This document shows, in pieces, positions 1-5,674 of a DNA stretch of 6,600 nt. The translations under genes were made by a program, and so were the position numbers. Source of the DNA: Gammaproteobacteria bacterium (GTDB lineage Bacteria > Pseudomonadota > Gammaproteobacteria > SZUA-229); NCBI GenBank assembly GCA_029880105.1, contig JAOUPA010000104.1, positions 1 through 6,600 on the forward strand, written 5' to 3'. The notes beneath the pieces are model-generated. The model searched no databases. It was given only the letters and a program-made list of their open reading frames with translations, and was not told the origin of the DNA. The number at the start of each line of letters is the position of its first letter. Within the stretch, counting starts at the first letter, position 1.

Positions 1-298
1 TGGTGCCGATGTGGTCGATCATCTCCTGGCGGTTCATGCCGATGCCGTTATCTTTGACGGTGACCGTGTTGGCCGCTTCATCAAAATCGATGGTGATTTT
101 CAGCTCCGGGTCATCGCCGTACAGGCTACTGTCGGCCAGTGCCTCGAAACGCAGTTTGTCACAGGCATCAGATGCATTCGAGATCAGCTCTCTAAGAAAA
201 ATTTCCTTATTTGAATACAGCGAATGCGTCATCAGATGCAGAATCTGGCGCGCCTCGGTCTGGAACTCCATAGTCTCGGTTGCAGTATCAACACTCAT
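1..298 (-). CDS. htpG: Molecular chaperone HtpG (Hsp90 family), N-terminal part only
   Basis: This is the first 99 codons of the cytosolic ATP-dependent chaperone HtpG; the rest lies beyond the left edge. The visible part is the start of the GHKL ATPase domain. RELISNASDA (residues 36-45) carries the catalytic Glu (E37) and the Mg-coordinating Asn (N41), and DNGIGM (83-88) carries the adenine-contacting Asp (D83). The upstream MTHSLYSN stretch is also typical of Hsp90. The ATG at 296-298 is chosen because a GGAGA ribosome-binding site (307-311 on the complement) sits 8 nt before it. A second ATG at 301-303 is out of frame and too close to that site. The gene follows rlmH on the same strand after 113 bp but has its own heat-shock-type promoter, so it is probably transcribed separately. 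Identification is secure. Confidence 0.97.
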   Translation of the reverse strand, partial: MSVDTATETMEFQTEARQILHLMTHSLYSNKEIFLRELISNASDACDKLRFEALADSSLYGDDPELKITIDFDEAANTVTVKDNGIGMNRQEMIDHIGT

Positions 299-323
299 TA
301 CATTGTTCTCCAAATAACTTTCT

Positions 324-351
324 AAAAAATGTTGCAAAAAAAATAGCAACA
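324..351 (-). terminator. Small hairpin plus U-run in the htpG leader; weak terminator or leader stem-loop
   Basis: On the complement, TGTTGC and GCAACA (346-351 and 330-335) can form a 6-bp stem around a 10-nt, mostly U loop, followed directly by six Ts (324-329). The shape is that of a weak intrinsic terminator, which could end the nadD-rsfS-rlmH transcript. However, it lies downstream of the predicted RpoH start site, so it would also be the 5' stem-loop of the htpG mRNA. The short stem makes strong termination unlikely. Confidence 0.35.
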
Positions 352-357
352 ATGGAA

Positions 358-383
358 GTGGGGGCGAATTTTACCTTTTCAAG
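358..383 (-). promoter_or_regulatory. Sigma-32 (RpoH) heat-shock promoter of htpG
   Basis: On the complement, a perfect CTTGAAA -35 box (377-383) is followed after 13 nt by CCCCAC (358-363), one base off the RpoH -10 core CCCCAT. The expected start of transcription is near 351, giving a leader of about 53 nt before the htpG ATG. htpG is a classical RpoH regulon member in Escherichia coli, which fits. The match is seen directly; its use is inferred. Confidence 0.82.
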
Positions 384-411
384 ACCCGATCAGGCAAAAA
401 CCGGCGACTGT

Positions 412-882
412 TCAACCGCGATGATAGGGGTGGTTACTCAAAATGCTCCACGCCCGGTAGAGTTGCTCGACGATAATGACGCGTACCAGCGGGTGTGGAA
501 AGGTCAGGTCAGACAGGGAAATCCTCTGCCGCGCCTGCTGTAGCAGCTCATCGGAAACGCCATCCGGGCCGCCGATGATCAGCGCAATATCCTGTCCCTG
601 CTGCATCCAGCCATCGAGCATGCTCGCCAGCTTTTCCGTGGTCACGCGCTTGCCGAGCACATCCAGCGCGACGATCTGCGCGCCCGCAGGCACTGCCGCC
701 AGCAGGTTTCGACTCTCGTCGCGGATGATGCGCTGGATATCCGGGTTCTTACCGCGTTTCACGGTGGGGATGAGAATTTGATTGAGCTTGAGCTCGGGTG
801 GCAGGCGCTTCAGGAAATCGCCGCAGGCCTCATCGACCCAGGCAGGCATTTTCTGACCGGCGGCGACGAGGTGGATGCGCAT
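412..882 (-). CDS. rlmH: 23S rRNA (pseudouridine-1915-N3)-methyltransferase RlmH
   Basis: A SPOUT-family methyltransferase of 156 residues, the usual length for RlmH (155 in Escherichia coli). It uses S-adenosylmethionine to methylate N3 of pseudouridine 1915 in helix 69 of 23S rRNA, on the assembled 70S ribosome. Visible family motifs are KRGKNPDI (42-49), the knot-forming IIGGPDG loop (102-108) that binds SAM, LTFPHPLVR (126-134), and the C-terminal YRAWSI (142-147) with HPYH (151-154), the tail that contributes to the active site. The ATG at 880-882 lies 3 nt after the rsfS stop, so the two are almost certainly co-transcribed and translationally coupled. This is the last gene of the nadD-rsfS-rlmH unit; htpG follows it here rather than the mrdA/pbpA gene found next in many relatives. 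Confidence 0.97.
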   Translation of the reverse strand: MRIHLVAAGQKMPAWVDEACGDFLKRLPPELKLNQILIPTVKRGKNPDIQRIIRDESRNLLAAVPAGAQIVALDVLGKRVTTEKLASMLDGWMQQGQDIALIIGGPDGVSDELLQQARQRISLSDLTFPHPLVRVIIVEQLYRAWSILSNHPYHRG

Positions 883-885
883 GGT

Positions 886-1242
886 TTATTCCGCAGATTC
901 CATCGCCTTCCTGTCTTCGATGCTCACCTTCCACAGGCCTTCAAGGTCGTAGAAGGCGCGGGTCTCTGCCTGCATGATATGGACAATGACATCACCCAGG
1001 TCGACCAGCACCCACTCGCCGTCATTTTCGCCTTCGACACCGAGCGGCTGGCTGCCAGCGTGCTTGGCCTCCATGACAACATTGTTGGCGATGGATTTCA
1101 CATGGCGCGTCGAGGTACCGCTGGCAACAATAATCACATCGGCGACACTGGTCTTACCCTTCACGTCCAGTTCAACGATATCCACGGCCTTCATGTCTTC
1201 CAGCGCGTCTATGGCGAGTTTTTTGAGTTCCTCAACAGTCAT
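886..1242 (-). CDS. rsfS: Ribosomal silencing factor RsfS (RsfA/Iojap family)
   Basis: A 118-residue member of the RsfS/Iojap (DUF143) family, slightly longer than the Escherichia coli protein (105). RsfS binds ribosomal protein uL14 on the 50S subunit and blocks joining to 30S, lowering translation in stationary phase or starvation. The family core is visible: DIVELDVKGKTSVADV (21-36), the IIVASGTSTRHVKSIA stretch (37-52), and WVLVDLGDVIVHIM (77-90) followed by YDLEGLW (98-104). The ATG at 1240-1242 overlaps the nadD stop in an ATGA arrangement, a sign of translational coupling; the upstream purine-rich AGAGATAAAG can serve as ribosome-binding site. The pairing with rlmH puts two 50S-acting proteins side by side, an order widely conserved in bacteria. 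Confidence 0.96.
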   Translation of the reverse strand: MTVEELKKLAIDALEDMKAVDIVELDVKGKTSVADVIIVASGTSTRHVKSIANNVVMEAKHAGSQPLGVEGENDGEWVLVDLGDVIVHIMQAETRAFYDLEGLWKVSIEDRKAMESAE

Positions 1243-1868
1243 GCGTTCTTTATCTCTAATAGTTTCAGGCGCACGGCTTCAGGTAATAAATACCGAATAT
1301 CCAGCCCGCTCTGCAGTTGTCTTCGTATTTCGCTGGCTGATATATCCAGCTGGGTGACGGATTGTAACAGAATACGCCCGGCTTCGAGCCGTTTAAGTTC
1401 GCCGGGGTCAGTGCAACGGCAGGCCTCCAGCACCTGCAGCGCCGGCTCAGACGGCCAGTCAAAACCCGGCCGGCCAGTGACCACAACATGGCAAAGCTGC
1501 AGAACACGCTGCCACTGGTGCCATGTGTGCAGGCCGCAGAAGGCATCCATACCCAGAATCAGGCACAGGTGATGATCGGGAAAATCGGCCTGCAGCGAGG
1601 CCAGCGTATCAACCATGTACGACTTACCCTCGCGCTCGAGCTCGCGACAGTCGAGCTCGAAACCCGGCATGTCTGCAAGTGCAAGCTCCAGCAGCTGCCT
1701 GCGCGTCGCTGCATCCAGCCACGGCTGCTCACGGTGCGGTGGCACACAATTGGGCAGAAAACGTACCTGCTCTATATCCAGCGCCTGCATCACATCCAGC
1801 GCGGGGCGCAGGTGGCCAAAGTGAACCGGGTCGAAGGTACCGCCGAAAATGCCGAGGAGTGGTTTCAA
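1239..1868 (-). CDS. nadD: Nicotinate-nucleotide adenylyltransferase NadD
   Basis: A 209-residue nucleotidyltransferase (213 in Escherichia coli) that joins ATP and nicotinate mononucleotide to give deamido-NAD, a shared step of de novo and salvage NAD synthesis. The N-terminal GIFGGTFDPVHFGHLR (6-21) contains the H-x-G-H catalytic signature (H16, G18, H19), and ISASEIR (176-182) is the C-terminal ISxTxIR-type phosphate-binding motif. The start is TTG (1866-1868). Reading upstream in frame gives only ATT, GAT, TCG, ACT and then TAG, so no ATG or GTG alternative keeps the conserved N-terminus. A weak CGGA ribosome-binding site lies upstream. nadD overlaps rsfS by 4 nt. In Pseudomonas, proA precedes nadD directly; here a long opposite-strand gene lies between, and nadD appears to have its own promoter. 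Confidence 0.96.
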   Translation of the reverse strand: MKPLLGIFGGTFDPVHFGHLRPALDVMQALDIEQVRFLPNCVPPHREQPWLDAATRRQLLELALADMPGFELDCRELEREGKSYMVDTLASLQADFPDHHLCLILGMDAFCGLHTWHQWQRVLQLCHVVVTGRPGFDWPSEPALQVLEACRCTDPGELKRLEAGRILLQSVTQLDISASEIRRQLQSGLDIRYLLPEAVRLKLLEIKNA

Positions 1869-1920
1869 AATATCCGAAGTCTAACGCCGTGTTTCTGCGA
1901 GCTAGTTATTGATAGATATC

Positions 1921-1949
1921 ATTATATAGAACCGCTGCTTTATTAGTAA
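1921..1949 (-). promoter_or_regulatory. Putative sigma-70 promoter of nadD-rsfS-rlmH
   Basis: On the complement, a perfect TATAAT -10 box (1921-1926) is preceded at 17-nt spacing by TTACTA (1944-1949), a 3-of-6 match to TTGACA. Transcription would start near 1914, about 46 nt before the TTG of nadD. The -35 region lies inside the palindrome at 1939-1960, so a protein bound there would compete with RNA polymerase. The -10 match is strong and the -35 weak. Confidence 0.55.
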
Positions 1950-1960
1950 GCACTAATAAA
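1939..1960. promoter_or_regulatory. Perfect 9+9 palindrome, candidate operator in the divergent spacer
   Basis: TTTATTAGT (1939-1947) and its exact reverse complement ACTAATAAA (1952-1960) flank the 4-nt loop AAGC. The A/T-rich stem without a following T-run argues against a terminator. The dyad size suits a dimeric regulator such as a TetR- or MarR-type protein. It overlaps the -35 region of the nadD promoter and lies 67 nt before the start of the long plus-strand gene, so it could affect either or both. No regulator gene is in the window. Confidence 0.45.
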
Positions 1961-2027
1961 ATCAACAACTTTACCCATCTGCGTTTATCCGTTAACATCA
2001 AGCAATCCACAAAAAAGGAAGGGGAAT

Positions 2028-2177
2028 ATGGGAACACGATACATTTCAGCGTTTGAATCTTGTCAAACAACCTATAGTTACAACAAATACTCAGATAATA
2101 AAAATAAGGGGCTAATCACTGTATACAGTCTAGTTCTCATACTGCTATGTTTATTTGCACAAAATTCAATTGCAAGC
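2028..2177 (+). other. Signal peptide with long polar n-region
   Basis: Residues 1-28 are polar and rich in Tyr, Ser, Asn and Lys, followed by a hydrophobic core at about 29-44 (ITVYSLVLILLCLF) and a likely signal peptidase I site after Ile-Ala-Ser50, just before Trp51, the first propeller Trp. The Cys at 41 has Leu at -1, so it is not a lipobox. The n-region is longer than usual for a Sec signal, but no later start codon is available. Confidence 0.75.
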
Positions 2178-5100
2178 TGGACTACCACTACAACAGATCT
2201 GAGTAATTCTAGTGTTCAGGATATAGCTATCGATCCCAGTGCACCTAATACCCTCTATGCAGCCACCTTTGGTGAAGGCATTTTTAAAAGTACCGATGGC
2301 GGCACCAGCTGGGGCGCCAGCAACACGGGCTTGACTAATCTTACTGTACGCGCACTGGTTATTGACCCATCTAACCCTGCCATTATTTACGCCGGAACCA
2401 ACGGTAACGGTGTTTTCAAAAGCACTAACGGTGGTGTTAACTGGGTTGCTAGTAATGCTGGTGCAAATAATCTTATCGTGCGCACGTTGGCTATTGACCC
2501 TGTTTCTCCCAATATTATTTATGCAGGCGCGGTGACTGATGGCGTCTTCAAAAGTATCGACGGCGGCGCTAACTGGATAACCATAAATAATGGCTTGAGC
2601 AATTTTAAAGGCATACTTGAGATAGCTGTTGATCCTGTCACACCTAGTACACTTTATGCAGCCACCGATGGTGGTTTTGAAGTAGTCGGCGGCATTTTTA
2701 AAAGCACAGATAGTGGTGCCAACTGGAATGTGATTAACAATGATTTAACTAATGCTGCAACACGCGCAGTGGCGATTGACCCTGTAACGCCCAGCACTCT
2801 CTATGTGGCCACTTTTCTTGGTGTTTTCAAAAGCATCAATGGCGGTGCTAACTGGAATATCAGTAATACCGGTTTTGATAATGCACTGGTAAATGATTTA
2901 CTCATTGACCCTACAGAACCCACTATTCTCTATGCTGCAACTGATCGTCTTGGAGTACTTAAAAGCACCGATAGCGGCAACAGCTGGAGTGAAATCAATA
3001 CAGGAATGCCATTTAGCGTTGTTAGCGTTTTGGCTATTGATCCAGCTACGCCCAGCACGCTCTATGGCGGCATTCAGGGTGTCTACAAATACACGCCAGA
3101 AACCGATCCGATATGGCTACCTAGTGATGCCGGTTTCAGCTACCCAGGCTTTGAAATTGCGCGCAGCTTATCAATTGATCCAGTCACACCAACCACGCTT
3201 TATGCTGGTACTTTAAGTAACGGGATCTATAAAAGTGCTGATGCCGGCGCTAATTGGACACAAGTCAATAACAACTTAGCTACACTTGAAATAAGGGCGG
3301 TAGTGATAGACCCAACCAACCCTAATATTATTTATGCAGCAACTGGCGGCGGTGGCATTTTTAAAAGTTTTGATGCTGGCGCCTTCTGGAATGAGAGCAA
3401 TATTGGTTTGACTGATCTCAATGCTTTTGCATTTGTGATCGACCCAACTGCTCCTGACAGGCTCTTTGCGAGCACTATGGATGGCGTTTACATTAGCACC
3501 GATGCCGGCGCCAACTGGATGGCAATTACTAATCCAAGCCCAGGCTTTGTTGTGAACGCATTAACCATTGATTCTGCCAATACCAATATTATTTACGCAG
3601 CAACTGATTTTGATGGCATGTATAAAAGTCTAGATGGTGGCAATAGCTGGTTTAACATCAACACTGGCCTGACCGGTGTAGGATCAACATTATTTATAGA
3701 GAAAATAGTTCTTGATCCGAGCACTTCCAACACACTTTATATGACAAGCTCTGAAGGTGTTTTCAAAACTATAGATGGAGGTAATAGCTGGTCTGCTATC
3801 AACACGGGATTACCATCTCTTTATGTAAGTGGTTTTGCAATTCACCCTGACGCAGCCAACATCCTTTACGTTGGAGTTGGCGGCAATGGTGTTTTTAAAA
3901 GCACTGATGGCGGCAACACATGGAGCGCTTACAATATTGGCCTAAATTTCTATGATGTATATGCCATTGCTATTGACCCTAATACACCAAGCACTCTTTA
4001 CGCAGGGGCCTACAAACCAGGCGCAAATTTAACCAGCATTTTCAAATACACTTTCTCCGCACCTATCACGCCTGCCATTGATGGAGTCTGGAGCCCAGCT
4101 AATAACGGCTTAGCAAGCAATTTTATTAAAGTTATAACAGTTGATCCAATCACACCCAACATACTTTACTGCAGCCCGGATTCTCAGGGAGTCTTTAAAA
4201 GTATCGATGGTGGTAATAATTGGCTCGAAACAAATCTGGGGCTAGGTTCGTTTTCCGTAGAGTCTATAGTTATTGACCCAAATACTCCAGACACTGTCTA
4301 TGCCGGAACAGGTAATGGCATATTTAAAAGTATCAATGGAGGGGAAGAATGGCTATATAGTGATTTTGGTTTAACTAATTTTCAAGTGCGATCTTTAGCG
4401 ATTAATCCAATTACACCTGCTACTCTGTATGCAGCAACAGCAGGAGGTGTTTTCAAGAGCACCGATGGTGGCACCAACTGGCTAGCAGTTAACAATGGCT
4501 TAAATGATCTATACATTCTATCTTTAGCCATTGATCCTGCTAACCCTGATACTCTTTATACGTCGTCTTCTGCCGGCATCTTCAAAAGCATTGATGGTGG
4601 CACTAACTGGGTTACCAGTAATACAGGATTGGATGAGGGAAACTATTTACCTTTTATAGAAAAAATTGTTATCGACCCAATCACACCAACCACGCTTTAT
4701 GTGACAGCAGCAGACAGAGGAATATTCAAAAGTACTAACGGTGGCGCCAATTGGACATCCATCAATTCTGGCCTAACCGCCTTTTTTGTTTTTTCTCTTA
4801 CTATTGACCCGACTAACTCTAATGTCCTTTATGCAGGTCTTGGTTATGAAGGTGTCTTTAGAAGCATTAATGGCGGCCTTAACTGGAGCGCTATCAACAC
4901 TGGCCTGCCGGTTTCGCCTAGTGTGACATCACTTGCAATTGACCCAGTTACTCCTGGCACTCTTTATACCGGAATTGCTAATGTAGGAGTCTTTAAGTAT
5001 GGGCCTGCTGACATAACTCCAGATGAACTATTACTTTCTGATCTGACTGATGTGCCATTAAATACTCTGGTTTCAGCTGGTAGCCTGACAATCTCAGGAA

Positions 5101-5624
5101 TTAATATAGATGCGAATATTTCTATTACTGGGGGCGAGTACAGCATCAACGGTGGCCTTTATACCTCAATCGATGGTTTTGTTAGTAATGGGGATAACGT
5201 TGAGGTGCGCACCACTTCATCCACCAATGGGCTTACTTCGAGTGAAGTTGTTCTGACTATTGGAACTGCTAGCAACACCTTTACCGTGACAACCGAAGCC
5301 GATACCGACGGCGATGGCACCGGCGATACCCTGGACACCAACGATGATAATGACGGTTTTGATGATGCCGTCGATAACTGTATTCTTACAGCCAACAACC
5401 AACTCGATACCGATGGCGATGGCTACGGCAATGCCTGTGATAGCGACTTCAATAACGATGGTATTGTCAATTCACTGGACATTGGTCTGTTCAAAATCGA
5501 CTTCTTCAAAACTGGTGTCCTACACACTGATATCAATGGTGATGGTATTGTAAACTCACTGGATCTGGGCAACTTCAAGAAGCAGTTTGGCATTGCACCG
5601 GGGCCTTCGGGATTAGTGCCATAA
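2028..5624 (+). CDS. Predicted exported triple beta-propeller protein with Ig-like, TSP3-like and dockerin-like C-terminus
   Basis: A 1198-residue protein of unknown function, predicted to be exported. The ATG follows a strong AAGGAAGGGG site and no other ATG, GTG or TTG precedes the hydrophobic segment. Order of parts: a signal peptide with a long n-region (1-50); three tandem seven-bladed Asp-box propellers (about 51-355, 363-674, 688-991); an Ig-like module (about 997-1090); a thrombospondin-type-3-like Asp-rich stretch (1091-1142); two dockerin-like Ca loops (1139-1187); and a short GPSGLVP tail. All 21 Trp fall in a 44-residue rhythm. Asp-box propellers occur in sialidases, GH74 glucanases, sortilin/VPS10 and Ycf48-like proteins, but I see no catalytic signature of these enzymes, so binding or scaffolding is as likely as catalysis. 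The gene stands alone, divergent from nadD and convergent with proA, and is visibly lower in G+C than both, suggesting acquisition. The domain reading is firm; the role is open. Confidence 0.93.
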   Translation: MGTRYISAFESCQTTYSYNKYSDNKNKGLITVYSLVLILLCLFAQNSIASWTTTTTDLSNSSVQDIAIDPSAPNTLYAATFGEGIFKSTDGGTSWGASNTGLTNLTVRALVIDPSNPAIIYAGTNGNGVFKSTNGGVNWVASNAGANNLIVRTLAIDPVSPNIIYAGAVTDGVFKSIDGGANWITINNGLSNFKGILEIAVDPVTPSTLYAATDGGFEVVGGIFKSTDSGANWNVINNDLTNAATRAVAIDPVTPSTLYVATFLGVFKSINGGANWNISNTGFDNALVNDLLIDPTEPTILYAATDRLGVLKSTDSGNSWSEINTGMPFSVVSVLAIDPATPSTLYGGIQGVYKYTPETDPIWLPSDAGFSYPGFEIARSLSIDPVTPTTLYAGTLSNGIYKSADAGANWTQVNNNLATLEIRAVVIDPTNPNIIYAATGGGGIFKSFDAGAFWNESNIGLTDLNAFAFVIDPTAPDRLFASTMDGVYISTDAGANWMAITNPSPGFVVNALTIDSANTNIIYAATDFDGMYKSLDGGNSWFNINTGLTGVGSTLFIEKIVLDPSTSNTLYMTSSEGVFKTIDGGNSWSAINTGLPSLYVSGFAIHPDAANILYVGVGGNGVFKSTDGGNTWSAYNIGLNFYDVYAIAIDPNTPSTLYAGAYKPGANLTSIFKYTFSAPITPAIDGVWSPANNGLASNFIKVITVDPITPNILYCSPDSQGVFKSIDGGNNWLETNLGLGSFSVESIVIDPNTPDTVYAGTGNGIFKSINGGEEWLYSDFGLTNFQVRSLAINPITPATLYAATAGGVFKSTDGGTNWLAVNNGLNDLYILSLAIDPANPDTLYTSSSAGIFKSIDGGTNWVTSNTGLDEGNYLPFIEKIVIDPITPTTLYVTAADRGIFKSTNGGANWTSINSGLTAFFVFSLTIDPTNSNVLYAGLGYEGVFRSINGGLNWSAINTGLPVSPSVTSLAIDPVTPGTLYTGIANVGVFKYGPADITPDELLLSDLTDVPLNTLVSAGSLTISGINIDANISITGGEYSINGGLYTSIDGFVSNGDNVEVRTTSSTNGLTSSEVVLTIGTASNTFTVTTEADTDGDGTGDTLDTNDDNDGFDDAVDNCILTANNQLDTDGDGYGNACDSDFNNDGIVNSLDIGLFKIDFFKTGVLHTDINGDGIVNSLDLGNFKKQFGIAPGPSGLVP
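2178..3092 (+). repeat. Seven-bladed Asp-box beta-propeller 1 (residues 51-355)
   Basis: Seven repeats with Trp at 51, 95, 139, 183, 233, 276 and 320. The last six sit in Asp-boxes such as STDGGTSW (88-95) and SINGGANW (269-276); W51 does not. Each repeat has the strand pattern AIDPxxPxTLYAxT, then GVFKS, then the Asp-box. The fourth blade carries a short insertion (about 214-222). The seventh repeat ends in GVYKY (351-355) instead of an FKS Asp-box, so the opening strand with W51 probably completes that blade. Confidence 0.82.
3114..4049 (+). repeat. Seven-bladed Asp-box beta-propeller 2 (residues 363-674)
   Basis: Seven repeats with Trp at 363, 410, 454, 497, 541, 588 and 632. The opening IWLPSDAGFS (362-371) lacks an Asp-box, like the opening of propeller 1; the other six have one, for example SADAGANW (403-410) and STDGGNTW (625-632). 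The closing repeat ends in SIFKY (670-674) and has a longer loop (about 661-669). A Thr/Pro linker at 356-362 separates it from propeller 1. Confidence 0.82.
4089..5000 (+). repeat. Seven-bladed Asp-box beta-propeller 3 (residues 688-991)
   Basis: Seven repeats with Trp at 688, 732, 775, 818, 861, 909 and 953. The opening VWSPANNGLAS (687-697) again lacks an Asp-box, and six boxes follow, for example STDGGTNW (811-818) and SINGGLNW (946-953). The end is VGVFKY (986-991). A Pro-rich linker (about 675-687) separates it from propeller 2. Confidence 0.82.
5016..5297 (+). other. Ig-like beta-sandwich module (residues about 997-1090)
   Basis: The stretch runs through LTDVPLNTLVSAGSLTISGI, ISITGGEYSINGG (1031-1043), NGDNVEVRTTSS (1054-1065) and SNTFTVTT (1082-1089). 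This alternating strand pattern, with a GGEYSINGG-type turn, resembles a bacterial Ig-like module common in large gammaproteobacterial surface or exported proteins. It probably spaces the propellers from the Ca-binding tail. Confidence 0.6.
5298..5453 (+). repeat. Thrombospondin type 3-like Ca-binding repeats (residues 1091-1142)
   Basis: Asp/Gly-rich loops DTDGDGTGD (1092-1100), DTNDDNDGFDD (1103-1113) with the following DNC, and DTDGDGYGNACD (1127-1138) match the thrombospondin type 3 pattern. Cys1118 and Cys1137 could form a disulfide. Such repeats bind several Ca ions and are ordered only outside the cytoplasm, which agrees with the signal peptide. Confidence 0.82.
5442..5588 (+). other. 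Paired dockerin-like Ca-binding loops (residues 1139-1187)
   Basis: Two copies of a dockerin type I-like loop-helix unit: DFNNDGIVNSLDIGLFK (1140-1156) and DINGDGIVNSLDLGNFK (1168-1184). Asp/Asn at positions 1, 3 and 5 and Asp at position 12 are the F-hand Ca ligands. The two copies are nearly identical and joined by a short linker, as in dockerins that bind cohesins. The final seven residues are GPSGLVP. No cohesin gene is in the window. Confidence 0.78.
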
Positions 5625-5646
5625 GTCACCATTAACTTTAACCAAT

Positions 5647-5674
5647 AAAAAAGCAGCCGAAAGGCTGCTTTTTT
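5647..5674. terminator. Bidirectional intrinsic terminator shared by the long gene and proA
   Basis: AAAAAAGCAGCC (5647-5658) pairs perfectly with GGCTGCTTTTTT (5663-5674) around a GAAA tetraloop. Read on the plus strand it ends the long gene, 22 nt after its stop; read on the minus strand it ends proA, 22 nt after its stop. Both directions give a G/C-rich stem followed by Ts. This also means that proA transcripts do not continue to nadD. Confidence 0.93.

Larger units (their letters stand above)
1869..2027. other. Divergent intergenic spacer between nadD and the long gene
   Basis: These 159 bp are clearly richer in A/T than nadD. Besides the nadD promoter and the 22-bp palindrome, there is a short inverted repeat TGATA-GA-TATCA (1910-1921) just downstream of the nadD -10 box. 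Toward the long gene, a good AAGGAAGGGG ribosome-binding site lies at 2015-2024. I could not find a convincing sigma-70 promoter for the plus strand: TATAGA (1925-1930) and TAAAAT (1957-1962) are possible -10 boxes but lack a reasonable -35. Confidence 0.6.

Noticed and set aside
384..411. Terminator directly after rlmH
   Set aside because: The bases after the rlmH stop contain a short T-run but no stem of useful length before it.
778..1572. Long plus-strand open frame across rlmH, rsfS and nadD
   Set aside because: It is antisense to three firmly identified genes and its translation has no recognisable domain; high G+C makes such shadow frames common.
1939..1960. Palindrome as an intrinsic terminator
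   Set aside because: The stem is almost all A/T and no T-run follows on either strand; it also lies between divergent genes that need no terminator there.
2028..2177. Lipoprotein signal at Cys41
   Set aside because: Leu, not Gly, Ala or Ser, precedes the Cys, and it lies inside the hydrophobic core. A Ser50 signal peptidase I site fits better.
2178..5000. Catalytic sialidase or GH74 glucanase, suggested by the Asp-boxes
   Set aside because: Asp-boxes are structural turns found in many propellers. I saw no Arg triad, Tyr/Glu pair or paired catalytic Asp that I could assign, so no enzyme activity is claimed.
2178..5000. CRISPR-like or non-coding tandem repeat array
   Set aside because: The repeats are about 130 bp, diverged at the DNA level, keep one open frame throughout and show protein-level periodicity.
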